DNA of 64,000 nucleotides from Lachnospiraceae bacterium (GTDB lineage: Bacteria; Bacillota; Clostridia; Lachnospirales; Lachnospiraceae): the NCBI GenBank assembly GCA_902363665.1, contig CABJAW010000014.1, positions 1-64,000 of the forward strand. The letters run 5' to 3'. The position numbers and the translations under genes were made by a program. The notes beneath the pieces were generated by a model. That model worked only from the letters and a program-made list of their open reading frames with translations, was not told the DNA's origin and searched no databases. Below are positions 24,645 to 34,348 of the stretch, piece by piece (within the stretch, counting starts at the first letter, position 1; each line of letters starts with the position of its first letter).

Positions 24645-25793
24645 TTATCTAAGAAAAAAATACAATATTAACATGAATATCATGAATATAATATTGGAGG
24701 CTGTGAATATTCCCAAATACTTCCCTCTCAGATTCCTGTTTTCTTTTGTAATATATTTGAAACTTATCAGGCTTGCCATGGATGCAATCAAAGTGCCGAG
24801 ACCTCCAATATTGGTTCCGACAATTAAAGCCCGGTAATTATCTGTAAAGCCGGATAAAAGAAGCGCAGCGGGAACATTGCTCATAATCTGACTGGCAAGA
24901 ACAGCAGTAAGTGTTTCCCTTCCTGCCATGATTCTTTCCAGAAAACTACTGAATTGCGGAATCCTTCCAAGGTTGCCGATAAAAATAAATAATGCGATAA
25001 AGGTGGCAAGCAGGGAGTAATCCACCCTGCTTATATTTTCCCTGTTTCTTAGCAGCATATATATAAGAACCAATACAAGAGGAATCTGGTATGGAATGAT
25101 ACGTGCAACAGTGAGCAGGCAGATTGTAAATAAGATCAGGTAAGCGGCCAGGTATTCCATGTTAAGTTCTTTTCTGTCAGAGAATCCCAAAAGAGTTTTA
25201 TCTTTTTCGGAACCGCATACGTGAGGTGCTTTGGCAGCGGCTACCTGTATCCATATCAGAAGAAGGATAAGTGCTGTGGCGGAATAGGGAAGCATCAGGG
25301 TTATTAATTCTGCCGCGGACATCCCTGCTCTGGCATATAGATAAAGGTTCTGCGGATTTCCGATTGGTGTGAGCATGCTTCCGAGATTAGCAGCGATTGT
25401 CTGCATGGCTACTATTTTAAGAAGCCAGTAATTGCCCAGTTCCTTTGGCAGTTTATGCACAATGATCAGTACAAGAGGAACAAAAGTAATCAATGCCACA
25501 TCATTGGTGATCACCATTGACAGGAAGAAACATAAGAGTACCAACAGCCTGATCACACCCACAGTTCCCGATGTTCCCATCAGCAATTTTTTGGCGAGTA
25601 TATCAAAAACACCAACAGCCTTCAAACCAGCTACAATTGCCATCAAACAGAAGAGGAGCCCGAGAGTCCTGAAATCGATATAAGTAAAATAAGCCTTATC
25701 CGGTCTGACCCAGAACATAGAAAGAAGCGCCAGGATCACTGCAATTGACAAAACGGTTTCTTTCCTGAAAAAAACATATAATTTTTGTAACAT
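24645..25793 (-). CDS. SLC13/ArsB-NhaD-type anion permease
   Basis: 382 aa from the ATG at 25793 (GGAAAGGAAAT upstream). About ten membrane helices are seen. The two inverted helical-hairpin signatures are visible as MVITNDVALITFVPLVL with NLGSMLTPIGNPQN, and SQIMSNVPAALLLSGF with GTNIGGLGTLIASMASLI. These are characteristic of ion-transporter superfamily permeases that exchange or import arsenite, citrate, sulfate or dicarboxylate. The substrate is not determinable. It lies between two copies of the same IS family, so it may have moved as a composite unit. Confidence 0.85.
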   Translation of the reverse strand: MLQKLYVFFRKETVLSIAVILALLSMFWVRPDKAYFTYIDFRTLGLLFCLMAIVAGLKAVGVFDILAKKLLMGTSGTVGVIRLLVLLCFFLSMVITNDVALITFVPLVLIIVHKLPKELGNYWLLKIVAMQTIAANLGSMLTPIGNPQNLYLYARAGMSAAELITLMLPYSATALILLLIWIQVAAAKAPHVCGSEKDKTLLGFSDRKELNMEYLAAYLILFTICLLTVARIIPYQIPLVLVLIYMLLRNRENISRVDYSLLATFIALFIFIGNLGRIPQFSSFLERIMAGRETLTAVLASQIMSNVPAALLLSGFTDNYRALIVGTNIGGLGTLIASMASLISFKYITKENRNLRGKYLGIFTASNIIFMIFMLILYFFLR

Positions 25794-25814
25794 AATATTT
25801 CCTTTCCGGTCTAA

Positions 25815-26556
25815 TACGACCGCGTATAAGTATATCACAGAAACATCCAGAAAAAAAGAATCTAAACTGGAACTGGCAGCCTCCATGATCCGGCAGGTTA
25901 TGCCTGAATTTCACAGCAAAGATCATATCATCATCCTTTGTGACAGCTGGTACACAAAACAGAATCTGGTATCCATCGTTGATGAATATCCGAATCTGGA
26001 TCTGATTGGCAATGCAAGGATTGATTCTATCATGTATGATCTTGCACCTGCACAGACCGGTCGTCGGGGCCGTCCTGCCAAACATGGAAAACATCTTTCT
26101 GTTGAAACAGATTTTACGTTTTCCAATGAAAAGATTGGTGATTATTATACCGGTGTCCGCCGGGTTCTCGCTAAGATCTTCGGCAATAGGGAAGTCCTTG
26201 CCTATGTCACTGCCATAGAAAAAGAACATGGCACAAAACGACTGTTTTTCAGTACCATTTTTCCGGAAGATCTGCAGATTTTCTGTGCATAGCAGGAAAA
26301 AGCACCATTGAACCAGACCGGAAGTGACCGTATGAAATACATTCCACTGTTGCTATATTCGTTACGCTGGAATATTGAAACAAGCTACTATGAACAGAAA
26401 ACGTTCTGGTCTTTTTGTAACTATATGGTGCGAAGCTGCAAAGGGATTGAAATGCTGGTCAATCTGATTAACATCAGTTACTGTGCCATGACAAAGGCCT
26501 TAAAACAGCTGATTCATCAACAAGTCTATCATTTATAAAGTTGTAAACTGGTGTAA
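25815..26556 (+). pseudogene. second IS4-superfamily transposase copy, N-terminus missing and frameshifted
   Basis: It begins inside the transposase (KLELAASMIRQVMPEF) with the central catalytic domain kept (IILCDSWYTKQNLV). The reading stops at about 26290 and resumes at 26308 with KYIPLLLYSLRWNIETSYYE and the YREK box. It ends at the same terminal repeat as the 23.6 kb copy (GTAAACTGGTGTAA at 26543-26556). Its 5' boundary abuts the permease promoter region. Confidence 0.75.
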
Positions 26557-26623
26557 AATAACTCCTTTTTCCTTATAAACTTACAGACGAATACCTGGCG
26601 TTCATCCACGACCCAGAAGATGT

Positions 26624-26842
26624 CTAATATTCTTTTGCAATTTCCTCTGTTATCTCATATATCTCTTTGAATCTTTCTAGGTCCTCCGGCGATCTGATCA
26701 GCATGATTTCTTCGATTTTTCCGGTCCGTATGTCTTTGAACCCTGCTACTTCTTCTCCAGTACAAATGCTTGCACGAATAACTGGTTTCATATGTTCTCT
26801 GTCATATGTTTTTTTCACGATTTTCTTTTTGAATAATCCCAT
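26624..26842 (-). CDS. 72-aa charged protein, unknown
   Basis: ATG at 26842. MGLFKKKIVKKTYDREHMKP is followed by an acidic helical tail. A decayed relative of the first codons is present at 11.8 kb. It is located just upstream of the LURP-like gene in both copies, so it is part of the duplicated block. No family recognised. Confidence 0.55.
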   Translation of the reverse strand: MGLFKKKIVKKTYDREHMKPVIRASICTGEEVAGFKDIRTGKIEEIMLIRSPEDLERFKEIYEITEEIAKEY

Positions 26843-26887
26843 GCTACCTCCCCATCTCCGAATATCTTCGACAACAAGATCAACTAT

Positions 26888-27358
26888 CTAATTCCTGGAA
26901 CATTTTTCTGCATCAATCGCAAGTACGAACATCAACGCATCCAATGCATTTCCTGGATCCTGCACATCAATAACATATGTATCAGTCATATGAAACAGTT
27001 CTTTACTAACCCGTGCAATTGAATAACCGCTTTGATTAAGAATGCTATAGTCCCATTCCATAATGGTTCCATCAATATTCCATCCATTGTAATCAATATT
27101 ATAATGTGGCGTCAGGAATGAGAATTCTTTGCTCAGGCATCCGATATAACTGCCGTTTTTATAAATTTCAAATTTAGGAAGAAAAGTAAGTACTTTCTGA
27201 ACAACCATTCCTACTTCATTTCCATAGGCATCATAAATTACAAGTTTATGTCCCCAGGACAACTGGCCTTTTACTACATAAACAGTGTTGCCTGCTTCAT
27301 CATAGATATCATAGCTGTCAAACCATGAAAACAGCCTTTGTTTAAACAATAACTTCAT
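26888..27358 (-). CDS. LURP-one-related/tubby-fold protein, copy 2
   Basis: 156 aa, differing from the 11.84-12.31 kb copy at only a few residues (for example Y/S, N/H, K/E changes). It starts MKLLFKQRLFSWFDSY. It has the same predicted beta-barrel fold with a central hydrophobic helix, and is a candidate membrane-associated protein. The high similarity indicates recent duplication or homologous exchange across 15 kb. Confidence 0.75.
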   Translation of the reverse strand: MKLLFKQRLFSWFDSYDIYDEAGNTVYVVKGQLSWGHKLVIYDAYGNEVGMVVQKVLTFLPKFEIYKNGSYIGCLSKEFSFLTPHYNIDYNGWNIDGTIMEWDYSILNQSGYSIARVSKELFHMTDTYVIDVQDPGNALDALMFVLAIDAEKCSRN

Positions 27359-27531
27359 AACTTTTCACCGCTCTCTCCAACAGATATAATTGTTTCTTTA
27401 TAAGTATCATAATACCATGCCGGAACACCTTAAAAAATATGTAAATCGAAGAATTAACCCATCTTATTTCACGGATTATGATAAAACATAGATTTCCGGC
27501 TATAAATCTCTACTTGTTCACAAAAAGATAT

Positions 27532-27574
27532 AAAAAAGACCATCTACTGCTTGTTTACGGTAAATGATCTTTTC
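27532..27574 (-). terminator. terminator of the ferredoxin-type gene
   Basis: AAAAGACCAT and ATGATCTTTT pair with a G-U. On the minus strand the T-run is TTTTTTATA. The 27359-27531 stretch holds no gene. Confidence 0.65.
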
Positions 27575-27656
27575 ATTGCAATATTTAATTAAATATCATA
27601 CTGAGCCGATTGTTCACGTATCAATTTACATGTTTCTCATTGTATTGCTCGCCCTA

Positions 27657-28412
27657 TTATAAATACAATTTGTTTTCCTTCCTACTGGAACAAACCTTCT
27701 TCATTTTCAGTCCAGCGATAAAACTGACAAGCTTACTGTAATTTCGTGCTTTCTTCGGACAGACTGCTACACAGTGCATACAAGAAATGCACTTATCCTT
27801 ATCGGTCATCTTTGGATTGTCCAACGGAATGGCACCTGCCGGGCATTCTTTTGCGCACAGACCGCAAGAAGTGCATTTTCCATTTGCAACAGGTTTGAGC
27901 GGAACACCACCATATTCTCGATATGGTCTGTTTCCCGGAAATGCAGGTGTACTTTGTGCTTCGCTGTTTTGCATAATCTTTGCGGCAAATTCCAGCAATT
28001 CCTTTTCATCCTGCCGATCCGGGCGTCCGGTTCCAAATTGGTGCATCAGGGAATGCTCTGCGACAGCCTCCATTCCTGCGATACATACAAATCCTGATGC
28101 CTCCAGAACATCCTGTAGTTCCAATAGAGTATCATCAATCATACGGTTTCCAAATACTGCCACAAGAATTGCTTTCGTACCATCTGCCTTTACTTTGCGG
28201 AACATATCCGTTACAACTGATGGAATGCGTCCACCGTAAGACGGTACAGCAACCAAACATAGGTCCTTTTTTTCAAATTTCACCTTCATGAGTTTATCTG
28301 GTTCTTTAATTAGGTCGATTTCTTCAGCATCCAGCTTCATCCCTTTCGCAACAATATCTGCTACTTTCTCTGTACCCCCTGTCGGGCTGAAAAATATGTT
28401 ATAAAATCTCAT
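27657..28412 (-). CDS. EFR1-family ferredoxin (flavodoxin-fold plus two 4Fe-4S clusters)
   Basis: 251 aa. The N-terminal flavodoxin-like domain begins IFFSPTGGTEKVADIV (FMN phosphate loop) and has VAVPSYGGRIPS. The C-terminal part has two CxxCxxCxxxCP motifs (CTSCGLCAKECP at about 180, CISCMHCVAVCP at about 210). This makes it an electron-transfer flavoprotein that could donate electrons to an unknown reductase in the cytoplasm. Monocistronic. Confidence 0.9.
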   Translation of the reverse strand: MRFYNIFFSPTGGTEKVADIVAKGMKLDAEEIDLIKEPDKLMKVKFEKKDLCLVAVPSYGGRIPSVVTDMFRKVKADGTKAILVAVFGNRMIDDTLLELQDVLEASGFVCIAGMEAVAEHSLMHQFGTGRPDRQDEKELLEFAAKIMQNSEAQSTPAFPGNRPYREYGGVPLKPVANGKCTSCGLCAKECPAGAIPLDNPKMTDKDKCISCMHCVAVCPKKARNYSKLVSFIAGLKMKKVCSSRKENKLYL

Positions 28413-28484
28413 AATGATCCTCCTACTGATTCCGATTTGTTTATTGTCCTTTTATAACGGTTGACCAATTGTTTTCAATAGTCT

Positions 28485-29297
28485 TTATATGTTTGAAAGG
28501 AATTCTTCTATCAAACTATTTATCATCTCCGGTTTATCTGTATTAGAATTATGACCGGCCCCTTCAATCCACTTTAAAGGAATTTCCGTTTTTCGATGCC
28601 ATTCTCTGTTATACCTAATGCATGAACCGGCATGATTCTTTGTACCACATATCAACAGGGAATGACATTTGATTTCATATGGCAGATCCTTTTCCATTGC
28701 CTCTGCCAGAATACGAAATCCATGCCCGGCAATTTGTGCATAACGATGCTGATCACCATCATAGACCAGCATCATTTCCTTCATCAGGTTTCTGCCATAA
28801 TCAGAAGTTGCAACTCCCTCGGTTCCAGATTTCAAAAGCAACTTCCATGGGTAATGTGCATATACTGGTTCCATTCTTTTCAGAAGCCAGATTTCCACTG
28901 CTGTCACATAGTTCCTCTGGAGCGGTGCTGAATCAATGGAAATAAAACCTGCCAGCCGGTCAGGATACAATTGTGCATAAGCCTGTCCCACATATCCTCC
29001 CATTGATTGACCGATTATAATTGGTTTTATGATTTCTTCTTTTTCAAGAATCCCATTCAGCCATTTTGCCTTATCAAACAGATCAAATTCAAACCGAAAC
29101 GGCCAGGATGAGGCATGAGCCGGTGCATCCCATACAATAATATTATATTTTTCCATGAAATGCTCAACCTGTTTATCAAACAGTCTATGGTCAGCAGTCA
29201 GCCCCGGAAGAAATACAAGCGTCATTGTATCCAAACTCAGAATACTTGACCAATAGTGAATCGTTCCACAAGGAGTTTGATATGTACTTTCTTTCAA
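28485..29297 (-). CDS. alpha/beta hydrolase
   Basis: About 270 aa. The nucleophile elbow is GQSMGG (Ser), the oxyanion strand LVFLPGLTADHRLFD, a candidate acid lies near LLICGTKNHAG, and the catalytic His is in GAGHNSN. A GGAGGTG lies just upstream of two TTG codons (29300, 29297), and TTG at 29297 gives the best spacing; a GTG at 29312 overlaps the ribosome site. It is probably the last gene of the membrane operon at 28.5-34.3 kb. The substrate is likely a lipid or ester, which is inferred. Confidence 0.8.
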   Translation of the reverse strand: MKESTYQTPCGTIHYWSSILSLDTMTLVFLPGLTADHRLFDKQVEHFMEKYNIIVWDAPAHASSWPFRFEFDLFDKAKWLNGILEKEEIIKPIIIGQSMGGYVGQAYAQLYPDRLAGFISIDSAPLQRNYVTAVEIWLLKRMEPVYAHYPWKLLLKSGTEGVATSDYGRNLMKEMMLVYDGDQHRYAQIAGHGFRILAEAMEKDLPYEIKCHSLLICGTKNHAGSCIRYNREWHRKTEIPLKWIEGAGHNSNTDKPEMINSLIEEFLSNI

Positions 29298-29327
29298 CAA
29301 GTTCACCTCCACAATTTCCTTGCATTA

Positions 29328-29455
29328 TTAATTCCCGTAGTTCTCCTCCCAGTAATCATACGCATCATCATATCCGCCATCATAATTTCCTCCACCAAAT
29401 TCCTCAGCCCAGTCATCAGCGAAATCATCCGGATCATCATAATTATACAGTCTCT
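29328..29455 (-). other. acidic reading frame (about 40 residues), uncertain
   Basis: An open frame ends at 29328 and reads YNYDDPDDFADDWAEEFGGG and on to YWEENYGN. Its bias (Asp/Glu/Tyr/Gly) looks protein-like, but no ATG/GTG/TTG with a ribosome site precedes it. It may be a shifted tail of the preceding gene. Confidence 0.35.
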
Positions 29456-30013
29456 CCCTTAAGAGTCCTGGTATTCTGGATAATATACAGAGCGACCGAT
29501 ATGACCATCATTATAGCGCACAAACCAATCAACAGATCTGATACCATCGGTGTAATGTGGAACCATATAATATGCACCGCTGCAGTTCCATATAATAAAA
29601 AGGTTACTATCTTTCCATGCCAGTCTGCACCATGTACTTTTCCTGTCTTTTGTATCACAAGACATCCACTGACTACCATATACAGCTCCTTACCTGCCAT
29701 TATTACGATTAAAAGAAGCATGCGGAAAACGAGTAAACAGACAGATTAACATCGCTGCCTGTGTCAGCTTATCAGCCACCGGATCAAGTATTTTTCCTAA
29801 ATTACTAATCCTATGGAATCTTCTTGCGATATATCCATCAGCAAGATCCGTAAGACCAGACAGCAATAAGATTTCACCAGCTAACAGAGGATTTTTCTTT
29901 ACACAATAACTCCATATAATTACCGGAATCAGACAAAGCCGAAAAAAAGAAAGAAGATTAGGAACCGTAATAATTCTATTCAAATTTTCTTCCTGATTCA
30001 CTTCACTCTGCAT
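29443..30013 (-). pseudogene. CDP-alcohol phosphatidyltransferase (PgsA-like), frameshifted
   Basis: The catalytic signature D-x2-D-G-x2-A-R-x8-G-x3-D-x3-D is complete (LTDLADGYIARRFHRISN, then GKILDPVADK). After CLFTRFPH the frame changes near 29.72 kb, and the C-terminal membrane half continues in another frame (LLLIVIMAGKELYMVVSGCL, ending TLKGETV). The family makes phosphatidylglycerophosphate or cardiolipin precursors in the membrane. Only 6 nt separate it from the FUSC gene, so it belongs to that operon. It is broken unless the shift is a sequencing error or programmed. Confidence 0.8.
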
Positions 30014-30019
30014 GTACGG

Positions 30020-31066
30020 TCACCTCACTTTCCTTTTTTTCGACATAAGCCAATAAAACATAGAACAAAATATTAATGCAAATACAACGCCAAAAACATT
30101 CTGAATCACTCTAAGACCAACTGCTCCTTTTAATCCATAACTCTCTGTAGCAATGGCCAAAGCACCAAATGTGTTAAATACTGCCTGCCAGCCATATTTT
30201 GCAGAAAGTCCTACACCAATTCCGCCAAGGATTCCTATGTATGTATAGATGGATGACGGAAGCAGAAAATATAGTACTGTAAAACATATAACACCTGCAA
30301 TATTTCCGACAATCCTTTTGCGGACTCTGTATTGCATGTCCTCCATAAATGGTAAGATTGCTGACATTGCCGCAATTCCAGCCCACATTGCCCGTGGCAT
30401 ATTGCAGAGTTCCGCAATGCAGAGTACTGCCGGTACGCATATGATCTGACATAACTGCCACTTTGTTCTGGAAGAAGATATATCAAATTCCTGTACCAAA
30501 TCATTCAAATTTCTTTTATACGTTCTGTTTTTATGATTTCGATAAAATACGAAGCAGGTAAGTGCTGCACCTAATGCCATTCCGGTTAATCGCATCTGAT
30601 AACTTTTTCCTGTTACATCATATCCATACAATAACAGATAACCAAGAACCAATGTGGATTGGTTAAACATGAATGGGTTATGACATCCGAACAGAATCAG
30701 CACTGCCAGTGCAGCAATGTTTAACAGCATTCCAAGTACCGGTGAAAGCTGGTTTGCTAAATGCGGACATACAGTCATAATTACAAAGAACAAAGCCAAA
30801 AGCATCGTAGATTGTCCGGTGTGGATCCCCAGATCCGCATTCCGAAATACCATAAGACATAATAAAACTACTACACCCACAATACTATTCTCATTTCCAA
30901 ATAAGATACTGAAAATAGTAACAAATAAAAAACAAAATGCCATTGTAACAGCTATCTTTACCAAATATACCAGTATATGATATGATTTTTCTTTCACTGT
31001 TTCACTCTTTTTCAACAGGTTTTTAGAACCTGCTTGATTTAACTGCAACTCCTGATAAAATGTCAT
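30020..31066 (-). CDS. FUSC-family membrane protein
   Basis: 348 aa with two blocks of four to six membrane helices (about 30-165 and 210-340), the duplicated FUSC/aromatic-acid exporter layout. Examples are VGVVVLLCLMVFRNADLG and PRAMWAGIAAMSAILPFMED, where the latter fits the FUSC consensus. It may export small amphipathic compounds or scaffold an envelope complex. It sits 31 nt after the kinase gene. Confidence 0.8.
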   Translation of the reverse strand: MTFYQELQLNQAGSKNLLKKSETVKEKSYHILVYLVKIAVTMAFCFLFVTIFSILFGNENSIVGVVVLLCLMVFRNADLGIHTGQSTMLLALFFVIMTVCPHLANQLSPVLGMLLNIAALAVLILFGCHNPFMFNQSTLVLGYLLLYGYDVTGKSYQMRLTGMALGAALTCFVFYRNHKNRTYKRNLNDLVQEFDISSSRTKWQLCQIICVPAVLCIAELCNMPRAMWAGIAAMSAILPFMEDMQYRVRKRIVGNIAGVICFTVLYFLLPSSIYTYIGILGGIGVGLSAKYGWQAVFNTFGALAIATESYGLKGAVGLRVIQNVFGVVFALIFCSMFYWLMSKKRKVR

Positions 31067-31097
31067 ATAATTCCTCCTCTATCTGTTTTTCTTAAAC

Positions 31098-32141
31098 TTA
31101 TATGGCCTCATCTTTCTGTATTGGAAGCTCTACAACAAATCTGCATCCACCATATTCCCGGTTTTCTGCCTTGATTGTCCCGCCAGCACTATCTACGATC
31201 CGTTTCACAAGTGCAAGGCCGAGACCATTTCCTTCTGCTTTGTGAGAACCGTCTGTCTGATAAAATTTATCAAATATTCTGGTTTTCACATCATCCTCTA
31301 TTCCCGGTCCTTCATCTTCTAGAATAAACATTACAGAATCCTTTTCCTGCTTCAGAAACATCATAATTGTCCCCTTTGCAGGACTGAACTTAATCGCATT
31401 ATCTAAAAGATTCATCCAGATATGCATAAAAAGTCCTTCATTCCCAGTATATTTAACTTCCTCCAGCTCTACCTGGAAACCAATTTCTTTTTCTGTCCAT
31501 TTTGTCTCCAGGGAAAGAAATGCCTGACGGATCTGTTCATCCAAACGATATTCTGTTTTTTTCATTGGTATGTTCTGATTCTCTAACTTGGATAACAGCA
31601 AAATATTTCCAACCAATCCGGAAAGTCTTTGGGTATTAAACAGGATTTTTTCTACATATTCCTCTTGATCCGGAGACAGTTCTTCTCCCTGAAGCAGCAT
31701 TGTATACCCTTCAATGGCATTAATCGGGGTCTTAAACTCATGAGAAACATTAGATACAAAATCCATCTGCAGCACCTCTGTTGCACGAAGTTCTTTTGTC
31801 ATAACGTTAAAACTTTGATAAGATTCTCCAACTTCTGCTATACGGCTGTTTGTTTCCAAATGCTGTTCAAAATCTCCCTGAGAAACTTCCTTCATTGCTT
31901 TACTAAGTCTGGTAATTGGTTCCAGTAACTTTGCATTGATAAAGGAAGTGATCAGCCCTGCAATCAATGTATTGAAAATCAAAAGCCAGCCAAGCACAGG
32001 TATGCTGCCCGGCAGATTAAAAAAATGATTCAAAAAAGCAAATAATAACGCAGATATGACTGTTGAAAATACAAGTGCCAGCCAGATTGCACCAGTCAGA
32101 CAGGATCGGATCCGCAATCCTTTTTCTTTCTTTTGTTCCAT
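31098..32141 (-). CDS. OmpR-class sensor histidine kinase
   Basis: 347 aa. Two membrane helices (about 12-35 and 45-68) have almost no extracellular loop, as in intramembrane-sensing kinases of bacitracin/lantibiotic systems. HAMP (LEPITRLSKAMKEVSQGDFE), HisKA (FVSNVSHEFKTPINAI, His acceptor) and HATPase (LLDNAIKFS, DEGPGIEDD, GNGLGLALVKRI) follow. ATG overlaps the regulator stop by 1 nt. The intramembrane design suggests sensing of membrane-damaging agents, which fits the lipid genes around it. Confidence 0.9.
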   Translation of the reverse strand: MEQKKEKGLRIRSCLTGAIWLALVFSTVISALLFAFLNHFFNLPGSIPVLGWLLIFNTLIAGLITSFINAKLLEPITRLSKAMKEVSQGDFEQHLETNSRIAEVGESYQSFNVMTKELRATEVLQMDFVSNVSHEFKTPINAIEGYTMLLQGEELSPDQEEYVEKILFNTQRLSGLVGNILLLSKLENQNIPMKKTEYRLDEQIRQAFLSLETKWTEKEIGFQVELEEVKYTGNEGLFMHIWMNLLDNAIKFSPAKGTIMMFLKQEKDSVMFILEDEGPGIEDDVKTRIFDKFYQTDGSHKAEGNGLGLALVKRIVDSAGGTIKAENREYGGCRFVVELPIQKDEAI

Positions 32142-32812
32142 TATTTTTTCACCACCTTGTATCCAATTCCACGCATTGTTACGATTTCAAAATCCGGGTT
32201 ATCTTTCAAACGCTCCCTGATTCTTCCTATATGTACCTCTATCGTATGTGGGTCTGCCTCCGTCTCGTATCCCCATACTTCATCCATCAACTGTTGTTTT
32301 GTAAATGTTCTGCCTGGCGAAGCTGCAAGCTTATATAAAAGCAGGAATTCTTTTTTAGGCAAAACAAGACTTTCCTTATCAGTTGTAACCGTCATTGCAT
32401 CATAATCAAACTCTGTTGAACCGATCACAATTTTGTGTTCATTCAGTATCTGTGCACGGCGAAGCAGTGCTCCGACTCTTAAAACCATTTCATTCACATT
32501 TACCGGTTTTACCATATAATCGTCACTTCCCGAAAGAAATCCCTGGCGCATATCATCAAAGGAACCTTTCGCAGTGATCATAAGTACCGGTATCTGATAT
32601 CCTGCTGAACGGAGTTCCGACACCAGTTCATAACCATCCATAACCGGCATCATAATATCGGAAATGATCAGATCAATATATTCCTTATCCAATACTTCTA
32701 ATGCCTGTGCTCCATCCGATGCACTTTTGACTTGATATCCATTCTTCTCAAGCACTTTTTGGAATAGCTGGCTTAATTCTTTATCATCTTCTACAATCAA
32801 TATTTGAAACAC
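32141..32812 (-). CDS. OmpR/PhoB-family response regulator
   Basis: 223 aa from a GTG start at 32812 (GGAGG 9 nt upstream; an extension to 32851 lacks support). The receiver has ILIVEDDKEL, the phospho-acceptor in LIISDIMMPVMDG, ITAK and VKPVN. The winged helix is at about 130-223 (LVLPKKEFLLLYKLAASPGR, VWGYETEADPHTIEVHIGRI). It partners the adjacent kinase and probably controls this operon. Confidence 0.92.
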   Translation of the reverse strand: MFQILIVEDDKELSQLFQKVLEKNGYQVKSASDGAQALEVLDKEYIDLIISDIMMPVMDGYELVSELRSAGYQIPVLMITAKGSFDDMRQGFLSGSDDYMVKPVNVNEMVLRVGALLRRAQILNEHKIVIGSTEFDYDAMTVTTDKESLVLPKKEFLLLYKLAASPGRTFTKQQLMDEVWGYETEADPHTIEVHIGRIRERLKDNPDFEIVTMRGIGYKVVKK

Positions 32813-32829
32813 GTTTTCCTTCCTCCTTA

Positions 32830-34263
32830 TTAAAACAGATACCTTGCCCATCCAAGCAGATGCTGTACCAAAAATATTTTTCTCTGACGTTTCTTTGTTA
32901 ATTCGATTGGCTCTACATGATATGGATCATTATAAGTTCCGCCTTCTAATATCTGGCGGGACACTTTTTCATATTCCATCATGCCCTCTTCCAACTGTTT
33001 ATTAATATCTTTACTGCGAATTACAAGCATCAGTTCCGTATCCAGATATGCACTTCTCATGTCCATATTAAAGGAACCGATTACAGACAGATCATCGTCA
33101 ATCAGAATACTTTTTCCGTGGTATGAATAACCGCCTTCATATTCCCAGATATTAATTCCTGTACTTAAGATTCTATTTCTGTTTTTCGCATAATCGGCAG
33201 CCCCAAATGGATTCCCATTATTCGCAACTGAATTTGTCATGATAGAAAAATCTGAAACGTTCTCTGCAATCTCCTCCCATGTATTATACATCATATCATT
33301 ACAGATAATATATGGCGTGTGGATCTTCACACGATTTTTTGCATTTTTCATCAATTCTCCCAACTGATACCACACTACTGGTTCTTTGGAACCTGTGTGA
33401 ATAGGATTTGACACTAATGCAATCTTTTCTGTCTCAAAAGTTTCGTCCGTGTAATCGGTATCGCAGATTCTTTCCTTATTCTCTTCAAAATATTTCTGAT
33501 AGCCGTTCTGCAGCTCTAAAACTGCGTTCTTTACAGATTTTCTATTTGCCAGTTTTTTATTGTCATGAAAATAGCCACTGTCTTCTTGTTCCCATATCGT
33601 TTCAAAATACTCTAACAACTGGTTAACTGAATTTTCTTTCTCAGGTTCATCGCAAACCACTAACACGTCTCTGTCATAGTTCTTATGTCCCGGAAAATCA
33701 CCCAGGAAATAATTGTATGTATTTCTTCCCCCAAGAATATATCTCTTTCCATCTGCAATCAAATATTTATCATGCATTCTACCCATCATCTTCCATGGTT
33801 TCAACGGATTGGCCTTATTATACAGTTTAATTTCAACATTCTCATGGGAAGATAATCCATAGAAATACGGATTTCCTTCCATATCAATCCAGCTCTCCAT
33901 TCCATCTACTAACAGACGAATATGTACCCCTCTGTCTGCCGCATCATGCAGTGCTCCTAAAATCAATTTTCCACTTTCATCGGATTGAAATGCAAAAGTA
34001 GAAAGAATAATTTCCTTTTTTGCATTCTTGATCAAACGCACTCTTTGTAAAAGCGCTTCTGGATTCTTTTCTATGATTACTGCCCGTTCTGTATTTTCAC
34101 TGCATTCGTTCCATGACCCATTTTTTGTTTCTTTTTTGGTTGTATTGGACACTTCCGGCTGCTTTTTATATGCAACGCAGATTCCGAGCAATTCATAAAA
34201 AGCCACACATAAAAAAAATGCCAGTATAACAAGAAGGATTTTACATATTTTATGCTTTTTCAT
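32830..34263 (-). CDS. membrane-anchored phospholipase D-family protein
   Basis: 477 aa. There is one N-terminal membrane helix (about 8-28). Two HKD motifs are present: MHDKYLIADGKRYILGGRN (about 170) and YHGKSILIDDDLSVIGSFN (about 390), the pair that forms the phosphatidyl-transfer active site. It resembles cardiolipin synthase/ClsC-type PLD proteins acting on membrane phospholipids. It is first gene of the operon, only 17 nt ahead of the response regulator, giving a lipid-remodelling theme. Confidence 0.85.
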   Translation of the reverse strand: MKKHKICKILLVILAFFLCVAFYELLGICVAYKKQPEVSNTTKKETKNGSWNECSENTERAVIIEKNPEALLQRVRLIKNAKKEIILSTFAFQSDESGKLILGALHDAADRGVHIRLLVDGMESWIDMEGNPYFYGLSSHENVEIKLYNKANPLKPWKMMGRMHDKYLIADGKRYILGGRNTYNYFLGDFPGHKNYDRDVLVVCDEPEKENSVNQLLEYFETIWEQEDSGYFHDNKKLANRKSVKNAVLELQNGYQKYFEENKERICDTDYTDETFETEKIALVSNPIHTGSKEPVVWYQLGELMKNAKNRVKIHTPYIICNDMMYNTWEEIAENVSDFSIMTNSVANNGNPFGAADYAKNRNRILSTGINIWEYEGGYSYHGKSILIDDDLSVIGSFNMDMRSAYLDTELMLVIRSKDINKQLEEGMMEYEKVSRQILEGGTYNDPYHVEPIELTKKRQRKIFLVQHLLGWARYLF

Positions 34264-34348
34264 TGTACATCACCTGCTTCCTTTTTATTTCATACTTATA
34301 CAATACAAAGTCAATCTCAATTTAACCTCAACAAAATTTATTTTTCAT

